A stretch of 64,000 nt of DNA from Nocardia crassostreae (GTDB lineage: Bacteria > Actinomycetota > Actinomycetes > Mycobacteriales > Mycobacteriaceae). Positions 26,775 to 35,038 of the stretch are shown piece after piece. The first letter of the stretch is position 1. Every line of letters starts with the position of its first letter. The stretch lies in assembly GCF_001613405.1 (NCBI RefSeq), contig NZ_BDCH01000017.1:186001-250000 (forward strand), given 5' to 3'. Both the position numbers and the translations under genes were made by a program. Below the pieces are notes generated by a model, which was not told where the DNA came from, ran no database searches, and was given only the letters and a program-made list of their open reading frames with translations.

Positions 26775-27888
26775 GGCTGAACCCCCTCACCACGGCGACG
26801 CCGACGAGTCCCTCGGTGGTTATCGAGGTCACCAGCGATACGGCGCCGTCACGGTCGCGATCGTTGCGATGTTCGGCCAGCACCGCCGCCAGCTGTAGGC
26901 CGCCGGAGGCGCTGTAGGTCTCACCCAGCAGCTCCTTCACCGGCAGCAGCGTCGGCAGGGTGTCCCCGAAAACCTTTGCCAGTGCCGCACTTTCGATCGC
27001 GTCGCGACGCGGCGATCCGCCCAGCGACGGCGCGATGGCGGACACCTCGTCCACGCGAACCTCGGCGATCTCCAGGGCCCGTTCGATGCATCCGGCGAAC
27101 CCGGTCACCGGATCATCCGGGGAACCGGCGGCGCCGTCGAAGAGTCCGGTGACCACCGCCGGAATCTCCGCGTCCGGGGTGCGGCCCTGCGCCCGGACGG
27201 TGTCGGCGTCCTCCACGAGGAATATGGCGGCGCCCTCACCGAGCGGTGCGCGCCCCGCGGTCGTCCCGGCGCGAACCTTCGCCGCGGCCCAGGCACGGGT
27301 CGGCGCGAATTCGTCGACCACTCCGACCAGCGCAGCCTTGCCGTGTCCGCCCAGCACATGCCGTCGGCCGTAGGCCATGGCCGCCGACAAAGCTGCTTGC
27401 CCACCGGAGACGGTGACGTTCGCACCGCCGAGCAGGTACCGGATGGCGGCCGCACTGGCGGGGCCGTTCATGACGACGTACGGGAATTTCACCGGGTTGA
27501 CCAGGTAGGGCTTCTCGCTGACGATCGAGTCGCGGATCAGCTCCCAACTCGCCTCCAGCGCACCGGTGGTGGTGCCGAGCACCACGCCGATATCGTCGTC
27601 GCGTTCGCCGGGCCGGTACCGTCCGGCGTCCTCGAGCGCCAGCTTCACCGCCACCACCGTCATGGCGGTGGACCGGTCATAGAAGCTGGTTCCCTTGCGG
27701 CCCAGATGGTCTCGGTCCTGGAAGTCGACGATCGCGGCGGCGCGGTCCACCGGCAGCTCCTGATCGGGATACATCCCCGACACGTCCCGGACGCCGCTGG
27801 TCCGCGAACACCATGCGGTGGTGAAGTTCTCGGCGCCGATGCCGATCGAGGACACCACCCCCCATCCCGTGATGGCGATCGCACTCAT
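26758..27888 (-). CDS. Ketosynthase beta / chain length factor (CLF)
   Basis: The product has 376 residues. The active-site Cys is replaced by Gln164 (TVSGGQAALSAA), the hallmark of KS-beta, and the usual HGT and GHT motifs are absent (APSLGGSPRRDA and ELLGETYSASGG). The ATG overlaps the KS-alpha stop in ATGA, as in classical KS-alpha/KS-beta pairs. It would form a heterodimer with the KS-alpha and set chain length. Confidence 0.93.
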   Translation of the reverse strand: MSAIAITGWGVVSSIGIGAENFTTAWCSRTSGVRDVSGMYPDQELPVDRAAAIVDFQDRDHLGRKGTSFYDRSTAMTVVAVKLALEDAGRYRPGERDDDIGVVLGTTTGALEASWELIRDSIVSEKPYLVNPVKFPYVVMNGPASAAAIRYLLGGANVTVSGGQAALSAAMAYGRRHVLGGHGKAALVGVVDEFAPTRAWAAAKVRAGTTAGRAPLGEGAAIFLVEDADTVRAQGRTPDAEIPAVVTGLFDGAAGSPDDPVTGFAGCIERALEIAEVRVDEVSAIAPSLGGSPRRDAIESAALAKVFGDTLPTLLPVKELLGETYSASGGLQLAAVLAEHRNDRDRDGAVSLVTSITTEGLVGVAVVRGFSRATGD

Positions 27889-29093
27889 TCGTATCTCCCG
27901 ATGATCGTGATGGCGTTGTTGCCCCCGAAGGCGAACCCGTTGTTCTGGACGATGCGCACATCGGCGTCGCGGGCGGAGTTCGCCACCAGGTCGAGATCGG
28001 CGAACTCCGGATCCACGGAGTCCAGGTTGATCGTGGGCAGGATGAACCCGTCCCGGACCGCGAGGCAGGCGGCGATCACACCGAAACCGCTTGCCGCGCC
28101 GAGGGTGTGGCCGAGCATCGACTTGATGGAGCTGACCGGCGGCACGGTCTCGCCGAATACCGCCCGCAGCGCGGTCGTTTCGGCGACATCGTTGGCCGGT
28201 GTCCCGGTGCCGTGCGCGCAGACGTAGTCCACGTCGCCGGGTTTCACCCCGGCATGGTGGTGGGCGCGGCGGATGCATTCGGCGATCCCCGACGGATCGG
28301 GTGCGATCGGGCTGCCCGCATCGCAGTTGACGCCGTAGCCGAGCACTTCGGCATAAATGTCGGCGCCACGTGCCAGTGCCGAGTCCAAGGACTCCACCAC
28401 CACCGCGCAGGCGCCCTCACCGAGGATGATGCCCTGGCGGTTCACGTCGAAGGGCGAACACGCGTCCTTGGCGAGCGTGCCGAGCCGGTAGAAGCCCGCC
28501 ATCGTGTACAGCGTCACGAGGTCGACGCCACCGGCGATCATGAAGGTGGCGTCGCCGCAGGACACCGCATCGTAGGCGTAGCCCAAGGCGAAATTGCTTG
28601 CCGCGCAGGCGCTGGCGAGCGTCATGGTCTCGCCGTTGAGCCCGAGTTCGCGGTTCACCGCTACGCCGAGCCGATAGGTGGGCACTTTGCGCACCAGATC
28701 GGCGCCGACCGCGTCGCGGCCCGCGTCGACCTCCTGTTGACAGGCGATCTCGATCAGGCCGGACTCGCCGCAGGTGGTGCCGATCGCCGAACCGGCCCGA
28801 CCGCGCCGCAGTGCGGCGCGATCCAGTCCGGCGTCGTCCACCGCCAGGCGGGCCGCCGCGGCGGCGGCCACGCTGGCCGGTCCCCACTCGTCGGGATCGA
28901 TGACGGTGACATGGTCGGCCGGGTCGACATCGCCGAACTCGGATACCGTGTTGTGCGGCATACGCGAACCGTCGACTCGACGGACCCTCCCCAGACTGCT
29001 CGCGCCGGTTCGCAGTGCGGTGGCGAACGAGTCGACTCCCACACCGATCGGCGCCACGGGACCGATGCCCGTGATAACTACCCGGCTTCGCAT
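27885..29093 (-). CDS. Ketosynthase alpha (type II PKS/FabF-like)
   Basis: The protein has 402 residues with a full triad: Cys163 (ASACAAS), His294 (AHGTGTPAND) and His329 (SMLGHTLGAAS). It condenses malonyl-ACP with the growing chain together with the CLF that overlaps its stop. The stop of the ACP gene lies one base before its ATG. Paired with a KR and dehydratases it would build a reduced or polyene chain rather than a poly-beta-ketone. Confidence 0.93.
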   Translation of the reverse strand: MRSRVVITGIGPVAPIGVGVDSFATALRTGASSLGRVRRVDGSRMPHNTVSEFGDVDPADHVTVIDPDEWGPASVAAAAAARLAVDDAGLDRAALRRGRAGSAIGTTCGESGLIEIACQQEVDAGRDAVGADLVRKVPTYRLGVAVNRELGLNGETMTLASACAASNFALGYAYDAVSCGDATFMIAGGVDLVTLYTMAGFYRLGTLAKDACSPFDVNRQGIILGEGACAVVVESLDSALARGADIYAEVLGYGVNCDAGSPIAPDPSGIAECIRRAHHHAGVKPGDVDYVCAHGTGTPANDVAETTALRAVFGETVPPVSSIKSMLGHTLGAASGFGVIAACLAVRDGFILPTINLDSVDPEFADLDLVANSARDADVRIVQNNGFAFGGNNAITIIGRYE

Positions 29094-29094
29094 G

Positions 29095-29352
29095 TCAGGC
29101 TGTCACGCCGAATTCGACCATGGTGTCGTACACGGCCCGCAGGTTGAACATCTCCGGCAGGCGGTCCTGCGGGATGGTGATCTTGTACTTCTTCTCGATG
29201 CGGGCGAGGATTTCGATCGCGCGCAGCGAGTCCGCCTCGTGGTCCTCGACGAAGTGGCTGGTATCGGTGAGCTCTTCGGGCTCGATTTCCAGCACTTCGG
29301 AAATCATATCGCGCAGGTATTCCATCGTTTCGGTGTCGGTCTGTACAGACAT
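29095..29352 (-). CDS. Acyl carrier protein
   Basis: The product has 85 residues, acidic, AGGGGAGA before ATG. The phosphopantetheine site is Ser42 in HEADSLRAIEI (an E-A-D-S-L variant of the usual D-S-L). It carries intermediates between the KS/CLF, KR and dehydratases. It is followed immediately by KS-alpha and preceded by an 82-base gap after the dehydratase stop. Confidence 0.93.
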   Translation of the reverse strand: MSVQTDTETMEYLRDMISEVLEIEPEELTDTSHFVEDHEADSLRAIEILARIEKKYKITIPQDRLPEMFNLRAVYDTMVEFGVTA

Positions 29353-29434
29353 GGGTCTCCCCTTGTGGGTATTGCCGCATTCGGCGGCGGTAATTGAAAT
29401 GCCGAATTACGAGTGGCTCCGATTCGGAGCAGAC

Positions 29435-29911
29435 TCAGCGAATTCCGGCCAATTCGACCGTCGGTCGAATCGATACGATCGCCTCACCGACGGTCATGAC
29501 CGGTTCAGCGCCGATCATGGTCTCGCCGGAGACGAAGACGTTGTCGCCAATAATATGATCGACTCGCACGATATGCCGGACGGTATCACTCGGATGGACG
29601 AGGCGATGAAAGCTCGTATTCCGAAGCGCGGCGAATATGAGCTGACCCCCGAAATCGATATTATCACGCCGCAAACTTTCGAGCCAGAGTACCGCGCCGG
29701 ATTGTCCGAAGGATTCCAGGAGCAATGAGCGCGGGTAGGCGAGCTCGGTCTGTGACAGTCCGGCGGACAATTCCGCATAACACGGTTCGCAACCCGATAT
29801 CGCTTTTCGTGCGACCACGCGCTCGTACGGAATCAACTCGTCCACGGCGTCGACCAAGGCGATCGGATGGCCGTGCGGCAGGATATCGCGAATCGCACTG
29901 TGGTTCAGCAT
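29435..29911 (-). CDS. FabZ-like hotdog dehydratase subunit lacking the catalytic His
   Basis: The protein has 158 residues from the ATG at 29911, which overlaps the other dehydratase by 7 bases. It begins RDILPHGHPIALVDAV, like FabZ, and keeps Glu66 in YPRSLLLESFGQ, but the segment that normally reads GHFPxxP is GLSQTELAYP, so the His is missing. It probably forms a heterodimer with its neighbour, which keeps the His. Paired dehydratases of this kind are known from aryl polyene and highly reducing type II systems. Its base composition looks less GC-rich than the flanks. Confidence 0.82.
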   Translation of the reverse strand: MLNHSAIRDILPHGHPIALVDAVDELIPYERVVARKAISGCEPCYAELSAGLSQTELAYPRSLLLESFGQSGAVLWLESLRRDNIDFGGQLIFAALRNTSFHRLVHPSDTVRHIVRVDHIIGDNVFVSGETMIGAEPVMTVGEAIVSIRPTVELAGIR

Positions 29912-30339
29912 TTCGGGTCCCGGTCGCCGATCGTATAGACGGTCCTGACCTTGGCCACCTTCACCTCGGCGGCATTCACGCACTCGGCCCGGACCTCGAT
30001 CGAGTCACCGGACATATCCGTCCGGCAGCGCATCGTGATCGTGTCGCCGGGCAGCATCGGCGCCAGGAAGCGCGCGGAGTGCACATGCGCGAGCTGCACC
30101 ATCCTGTGGTCCTGGGATCGTGCGGCCAGGCCCTCGTCCAGCAGTTGCGTGATCCCCTCCAGCAGGAAGATCGCCGGATACAGCGTGAAGTCCGGGTAAT
30201 GCCCGTTCATGTACGGATCGCTGTGCCGCACGGTCTTCGACCCGGTGATTTCCGTGTCGCCGTGCTCGATCACCCTGTCCACTGCCCGCAGCGGTGCGCT
30301 GCGGGCGCCCATCGTTGTCGGCATGTTGTACACCACCAT
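29905..30339 (-). CDS. FabA/FabZ-like hotdog dehydratase, catalytic subunit
   Basis: The product has 144 residues. The active-site pair is visible as His47 (NGHYPDFTLYPA) and Glu61 (FLLEGITQ). It dehydrates 3-hydroxyacyl-ACP made by the KR. An internal Met (residue 6) is a possible alternative start. It lies 14 bases after the KR stop and overlaps the second dehydratase gene. Confidence 0.85.
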   Translation of the reverse strand: MVVYNMPTTMGARSAPLRAVDRVIEHGDTEITGSKTVRHSDPYMNGHYPDFTLYPAIFLLEGITQLLDEGLAARSQDHRMVQLAHVHSARFLAPMLPGDTITMRCRTDMSGDSIEVRAECVNAAEVKVAKVRTVYTIGDRDPKC

Positions 30340-30353
30340 TATTGCGGCCGTCG

Positions 30354-31094
30354 TCAGAACGAAATGCCGCCGTCGACCTGGATCACCTGTCCTGTGATAT
30401 AAGCGGATTTGTCGGATACCAGGAAGGAAACGAGTTCAGAAACATCTTCGGGTTTACCGACGGTCTTCATCGGAATTCGCTGCATCAGAGCCTTCATCTG
30501 TTTCTCCGAGATATCCGCAGTCATATCGGTTTCGATGAAACCGGGCGCTACGACGTTGACCCGGACACCGTATCCGGCGACCTCTTTGGCGATCGCCTTG
30601 CTCATACCGTGGATGCCGGACTTCGAGGCCGAGTAGTTCGCCTGGGTCGGATTTCCGTACACGCCGGAGACCGACGATATGTTGACGATGACGACCGACT
30701 TTCGCTTCATGAATCCGAAGACGGCGGTGCGGCAGAAATTGAAGGTGCCGGTCAGATTGGTATCGATTACGGATGACCAGTCCTGCGGCGCCATGATGAC
30801 CAGCGGGCTGTCTTTCACGATACCGGCGCAGTTCACCAGGACCGCGGTTTCGCCGAGTTCCGCCTCGGCCTTCTCGACGAATGTCTGCACTGCCGCCAAA
30901 TCGGCGACATCACATTGTGTATGGAAGGCTCGAACGCCGTGTTCACGGATTTCACCTTCGGTCTGCATCGCCTCATCGACATTGCTGCGATAACAGAAAG
31001 CGATATCGTAGCCATCGGCGGCCAATCGCACCGCGATGGCCCTGCCGATTCCGCGCGACGCGCCTGTGACGATCGCGGTCCCACGCCTGTCCAT
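30354..31094 (-). CDS. 3-Oxoacyl-ACP reductase (FabG-like SDR)
   Basis: The protein has 246 residues with AGGAGTG before ATG. The cofactor motif is TGASRGIG; catalytic residues are Ser141 (NISSVSG), Tyr154 and Lys158 (QANYSASK); the NCAG motif follows beta-4. It reduces 3-ketoacyl-ACP with NADPH. It is the first PKS gene after a hairpin that separates it from the flavodoxin. Confidence 0.93.
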   Translation of the reverse strand: MDRRGTAIVTGASRGIGRAIAVRLAADGYDIAFCYRSNVDEAMQTEGEIREHGVRAFHTQCDVADLAAVQTFVEKAEAELGETAVLVNCAGIVKDSPLVIMAPQDWSSVIDTNLTGTFNFCRTAVFGFMKRKSVVIVNISSVSGVYGNPTQANYSASKSGIHGMSKAIAKEVAGYGVRVNVVAPGFIETDMTADISEKQMKALMQRIPMKTVGKPEDVSELVSFLVSDKSAYITGQVIQVDGGISF

Positions 31095-31121
31095 CGATCA
31101 CTCCTATTCGGGCCGTCCGCA

Positions 31122-31152
31122 AAACCTGCCGGGCAGGAATCCCGGCGGGTTT
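31122..31152 (-). terminator. Terminator or attenuator between flavodoxin and KR genes
   Basis: A 12-bp stem with one G-T pair (AAACCCGCCGGG / CCCGGCAGGTTT read on the minus strand) is followed by TTTTG. It lies in the 77-base gap, so the flavodoxin may be only partly co-transcribed with the PKS genes. Confidence 0.55.
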
Positions 31153-31171
31153 CAGCGGACTCACCGGATGG

Positions 31172-31645
31172 TCAGGAAGCGGCGCCGATGCGGGCCCGCA
31201 GTTCGATGGCGAACTCGTGCGCGGACGCCAGGTCGGCGGCGTCGGGGTGACCCTTCTTGATGCCACCGACAATCTTGAACGGCCAAAAGGTGTCGAGCGC
31301 CCTGCTCGAGAAGTTGCCGACCACCTCGAAACCCTTCTCCTGCAGCAATTCCACCAGCGGGCCGGAGAAGGCGGTGGGACCGGAGTCCTTGAAACCACGG
31401 GAGGCGAACACGAACGCCTTACCGCGCTGCCCCTCCGGCAAGTACTGGACGAAATCTTTCAGCTCCGCATGGAACTTGCTCAGGAAAATGCCCGAACCGA
31501 ACCCCACCAGATCGTAGGAGGACAGGTCGGCGGCGGTGATGTCCGCAGGATCGACGACACGCGCGTCCAGCGCGCTGGCGATCACGTCGGCGACTTTTCT
31601 GGTATTGCCATGGGACACCGACTTGCACACGAGGATGGCCTTCAC
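31172..31645 (-). CDS. Flavodoxin-family protein
   Basis: The product has 157 residues from GTG, with AAGGAG eight bases before; an ATG two codons earlier is out of frame. The FMN phosphate loop reads CKSVSHGNTRKVA, followed by YDLVGFGSGIF and FASRGFKDSGPT. It shuttles electrons, plausibly between the [2Fe-2S] flavoreductase and a flavin or iron enzyme of the set. It is the first leftward gene of the polyketide set. Confidence 0.85.
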   Translation of the reverse strand: MKAILVCKSVSHGNTRKVADVIASALDARVVDPADITAADLSSYDLVGFGSGIFLSKFHAELKDFVQYLPEGQRGKAFVFASRGFKDSGPTAFSGPLVELLQEKGFEVVGNFSSRALDTFWPFKIVGGIKKGHPDAADLASAHEFAIELRARIGAAS

Positions 31646-31906
31646 GTCATTACTCCTTCTGTTCTCTCGAATTCGTTGTCGCACAAGGGAAATCTGGCCC
31701 GGGCTCACCGCTCCCTATCGCCCCGACTGCCACTCGTCCAGCCTATCGGTGCGATTTGCCGAGCTAAATGATCCGTACGGGATATCGAGTACTCCTTTCG
31801 GACCACTGCGCAGTTCAGGAGCCCGGAGCGCCACGAGAAAAGCGTGACGGTACGGGCCATTCCGGCGACTTCACGCGGCTATCGGTGAGCGACAGCGGTG
31901 GTCATC
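31646..31906. promoter_or_regulatory. Promoter-bearing gap before the polyketide set
   Basis: About 260 bases lie between the hydrolase stop and the flavodoxin start. They hold an AT-richer stretch and a palindrome CCGTACGG at 31773-31780 within ATCCGTACGGGAT, a candidate operator. No gene is visible. This is the most likely place for the main leftward promoter. Confidence 0.4.
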
Positions 31907-32680
31907 TCACATCGCCCGGCTCAGCAGGAGCCGTGCGCACCCCGAGGGGTCATCGTAGAAGGGGGTGTGGCCGCTGCCCGTCAGCGTGACGTGCTGGGCA
32001 TCGGGCAGCTGCCTCCGGGCGCGGCGGCTCTGGGTGGCGTAGGTGAGCAGTATGTCGCGGCTGCCCCAGGCGATCGTGACCGGAATACGATCGAGCTCCC
32101 CGCCGCTGGGCGGGCGTGCGGTCTCGAAGGAGGCCAGGGCGGCCGCGAAGCCCGGAGAGTCCATCCCGCCGTGCGCCGAATCGAGCGCGACCTGCGGACC
32201 GACCGCCCACGCCTTCCCGAAGAAGAAGCTCAGAAAAACGGTCCGACCGACCGCGGTGCCGAGAACGGCGGGCAACACCGGCCGAATCCACCGCCCCATC
32301 CGCGCGGACCCGCCCAATGCCAGCCGACACCACACCCGACCGGGCGTAGACCAGAAACCGATCGGGGAGAACGCGGTCACCGACCGAGCCGAACCGCGAG
32401 CACCGAGCGTCAGCGCTATCAACCCGACCATGGAATTGCCTGCCAGATGCGGTCTTTCGAGCCCCTGCTCCGCGATGAAAGCCGCCAAGGCATCGGTGAG
32501 AGTGTCAACGGTGTTGCACGGCACCGATTCCGACTCGCCAAAGCCCGGCAGGTCGACGGCGAACACCTCGAACCGCTCCGCGAGCATGTCGATGATCGGT
32601 TCCCACACCTGCCACCGACTCCCGACGCCATGCACCAGGACCAGTGGCTCCCCGGAACCGATCCGGTAGTGGTTCAACAT
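31907..32680 (-). CDS. Alpha/beta hydrolase
   Basis: The protein has 257 residues starting at MLNHYRIGSG. Motifs: VHGVGSRWQVW (oxyanion), AGNSMVG (Ser nucleophile), GSRDILL (acid) and GSGHTPFYDDP (His). It belongs to the MhpC-like hydrolases. It lies upstream of the flavodoxin on the same strand with a 260-base gap, so membership of the polyketide set is uncertain. Confidence 0.8.
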   Translation of the reverse strand: MLNHYRIGSGEPLVLVHGVGSRWQVWEPIIDMLAERFEVFAVDLPGFGESESVPCNTVDTLTDALAAFIAEQGLERPHLAGNSMVGLIALTLGARGSARSVTAFSPIGFWSTPGRVWCRLALGGSARMGRWIRPVLPAVLGTAVGRTVFLSFFFGKAWAVGPQVALDSAHGGMDSPGFAAALASFETARPPSGGELDRIPVTIAWGSRDILLTYATQSRRARRQLPDAQHVTLTGSGHTPFYDDPSGCARLLLSRAM

Positions 32681-32745
32681 GCGCCAACCCCTCTCACCCA
32701 GCACCAATATCTGTGCACCACAGACTAATTGACCGAAACTCTCGA

Positions 32746-33309
32746 TCAGCGGGGGGAATTCTGCGGGTTCGGTTGGGCGGCGTGGTTGATTCGGTTTGCC
32801 AGTTCCATGACCACTACCGGGCAGCCGGTATCGACGACCAGGACGGTACCCAGGGCCAGTGGGGCGGCCCAGGTGGTCCATCGGTCCCAGTCTTCGGCCA
32901 GGTGCCGGTCATCCTGGTACCAAGGTGCTCGGCGGCGCCTGGCGTACCGGGTTCGGGCGATTTCCGCGGGGAGATCGCACCACACCTCGAGTACGGTGTC
33001 GGCTTCGGTTTTCGCGATGCCGGTCCTGGCGAATTCCAGGTCGCGGGGTTTGAACCACCAGGAGTCGATGACGACCGGCTCGGGGATCTCTCGTGCCATT
33101 GCCCAGATGGTGTCCATGGCCAGGCCACCGAGTGCTCGCGCGCGAATGGGCTCGTCGATGGATGCTGCCAGGGCCTGTTTCACGTCGTCCTTCGACAGGA
33201 GGCTGGCGCCGAGGACCGGCGCGAGCGACCGGGCCAAGGTTGTTTTTCCCGACCCTGGCAAACCATTGATCAGAACCAGCAGCTTCCCCATCTGATCATC
33301 ATGTGCCAT
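32746..33309 (-). CDS. P-loop AAA kinase-like protein
   Basis: The product has 187 residues. The Walker A motif is INGLPGSGKTT near residue 14, with a Lys/Asp stretch SKDDVKQAL and a VVIDSWWFKP strand. It resembles the zeta-toxin/chloramphenicol phosphotransferase group of small-molecule kinases. The C-terminus is basic and Arg-rich in RTRYARRRRAPWY. It is divergent from the TetR gene. Substrate unknown; no antitoxin partner is seen. Confidence 0.75.
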   Translation of the reverse strand: MAHDDQMGKLLVLINGLPGSGKTTLARSLAPVLGASLLSKDDVKQALAASIDEPIRARALGGLAMDTIWAMAREIPEPVVIDSWWFKPRDLEFARTGIAKTEADTVLEVWCDLPAEIARTRYARRRRAPWYQDDRHLAEDWDRWTTWAAPLALGTVLVVDTGCPVVVMELANRINHAAQPNPQNSPR

Positions 33310-33354
33310 CAGCCGTTTTGTAACAGTCGTTCAAGTACGTGTTAGGGTGCCGAC

Positions 33355-33933
33355 ATGCCTCGCCCCAAGGGATTCGATCCGGACCTCGTGGTCGACGCCG
33401 CCATGACGGCCTTCTGGAACAAGGGTTATGCGGCGACGTCCGCGCAGGATCTGGTGGACACCACCGGGCTGGGGCGGGGCAGTCTGTACCACGCGTTCAG
33501 CGGGAAGCATCAGCTGTTCCTGGAGTCGTTGCGGCGCTACGAATCCGAGTGGATGACGCGGCAGATCGAGGTGCTCAGGGGTTCCGAGCCCGTGCGTGAC
33601 CGGGTGCGAGCGGTGCTGATGACCGTGGTCGACGAGGAATCCGGGGCGATATCGGCCAATCGCGGGTGCTTGGCGGTGAATGCGGTCATCGAGCTCGGTG
33701 GTAGCGACGCCGAGGTGACGACGCGGGTGCGGCGCATTTTCGAGCAGATGCAGGACGCCTTCGAGGAGCCGCTCGGGCGGGCGCGCCGCGAGGGGGAGAT
33801 CGCGGCGGATCGCGACCCGCGCGCATTGGCCGCCTATCTGCTCAACGCCATGTACGGGTTGCGCGTGCTCGGCAAGACGGCGAGCCGCGACCTCATGATC
33901 GATATTGTCGAGGCCAATCTGCGATCGCTGTAA
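33355..33933 (+). CDS. TetR-family regulator
   Basis: The protein has 192 residues. The N-terminal HTH region reads AMTAFWNKGYAATSAQDLVDTTGLGRGSLYHAFSGKHQLF, with PRPKGFDPD ahead, as in the RutR/AcuR-like subgroup. The ligand domain has two Cys-free hydrophobic helices apart from ANRGCLAV. Both its own promoter and that of the following dehydrogenase contain TTGTAAC, a possible shared operator. It likely represses itself and the dehydrogenase. Confidence 0.88.
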   Translation: MPRPKGFDPDLVVDAAMTAFWNKGYAATSAQDLVDTTGLGRGSLYHAFSGKHQLFLESLRRYESEWMTRQIEVLRGSEPVRDRVRAVLMTVVDEESGAISANRGCLAVNAVIELGGSDAEVTTRVRRIFEQMQDAFEEPLGRARREGEIAADRDPRALAAYLLNAMYGLRVLGKTASRDLMIDIVEANLRSL

Positions 33934-34031
33934 ACGCGGCGAATCACCTTTCGGGAAACGAACTTTCATCTTGAGTGGCCGAGTCGTGGCCACATATTGT
34001 AACGATCAGTAAAAATCAGTGAGGAGTCCTC

Positions 34032-34985
34032 ATGACCGCACACCACCGGACCGCCGCCGTGCTCGGCACCGGAATCATCGGAGCGCCGGTCGCCCGGAAT
34101 CTGCGGAAGGCCTTCGCCGTCCGCGCTTGGAATCGCAGTCGGTCCGCGGTGGAACCGTTGGCCGCCGAGGGAATTCACGTCGCGGAGACCGCCGCCGAGG
34201 CGGTGTCGGGCGCGGAGGTCATGATCACCGTGCTCACCGATGCGGCGGCGGTACGTCAGGTGCTGGAAGCCGCCGCACCCGCACCGGGCACGGTGTGGAT
34301 TCAGCTGAGCACGGTCGGTGACACCGATACCGCCGAGCTGGCCGACCTGGCCGCCGAACTCGGCCTGGTGTTCTACGACGCGCCCGTTCAGGGCACCAAG
34401 CAGCCCGCCGAACTGGGCCGCCTGGTCGTGCTCGCGGCCGGGCCGGAGAGCGAACGCGCCACGGCCACAGCGGTCTTCGACGCGATCGGCAGCCGCACCC
34501 TGTGGATCGACGAGAAGCCCGGCGCCGCAACCCGGCTCAAGCTCGCCCTGAACAGCCTGGTCTTCGCACTCACTCACGGGATTGCCGAAAGCCTGTCCCT
34601 GGTAGAGGCTTTGGGCGTCGACCCGCGACTGGTCGTCGAAGCGGTCTCGGGCGGTCCGCTGGACAGCGGCTTCTTCCAGGCGAAAGCGGGCGCCACCCTG
34701 TCCGGCGACCTCACCCCGGCCTTCTCGATCACCAATGCGGTCAAGGACGCCCGCCTCATCGTCGCCGCGGCGGATCGCGCCGGGATCGCCGTCGATGTCA
34801 CCGCCGCCGGACTGGACCGCTTCCGGCGGGCCGCCGACGCGGGCCACGGCGCGGCCGATATGGCCGCCTCCCACCTGTCCTGGTCGCCGACCGCGCGCCG
34901 CGCTGCGATAAACCCCAGGACATCGGCTACTCTCGGGCCGATCCGGCGGCCCGCGGGCGGCGGCGCGGAATCCGACGCCATGTAA
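34032..34985 (+). CDS. NAD(P)-dependent beta-hydroxyacid dehydrogenase-like protein
   Basis: The product has 317 residues; GAGGAG precedes ATG. The N-terminal GTGIIGAPVARNL binds the dinucleotide; the 6-phosphogluconate/3-hydroxyisobutyrate dehydrogenase domain follows, with the catalytic-type Lys in RLKLALNSL and a substrate loop at DAPVQGTKQPAE (DAPVSG in classic members). The last 30 residues after AADMAASH extend beyond the normal end and look unstructured. Imine reductases share this fold, so that activity is possible. Confidence 0.82.
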   Translation: MTAHHRTAAVLGTGIIGAPVARNLRKAFAVRAWNRSRSAVEPLAAEGIHVAETAAEAVSGAEVMITVLTDAAAVRQVLEAAAPAPGTVWIQLSTVGDTDTAELADLAAELGLVFYDAPVQGTKQPAELGRLVVLAAGPESERATATAVFDAIGSRTLWIDEKPGAATRLKLALNSLVFALTHGIAESLSLVEALGVDPRLVVEAVSGGPLDSGFFQAKAGATLSGDLTPAFSITNAVKDARLIVAAADRAGIAVDVTAAGLDRFRRAADAGHGAADMAASHLSWSPTARRAAINPRTSATLGPIRRPAGGGAESDAM

Positions 34986-35038
34986 AGCAATGTTTCAATT
35001 TCAATCGAACAAACCGGAGATCGGGTAAATGTGAGCAG

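Noticed and set aside
32746..33309. Zeta-toxin of a toxin-antitoxin pair
   Set aside because: The P-loop kinase fold fits, but no small antitoxin gene is adjacent; the divergent neighbour is a normal-length TetR.
34502..35038. N-terminal extension of the BMP lipoprotein
   Set aside because: It reads the dehydrogenase gene off frame; the lipoprotein signal sequence begins at 35039.
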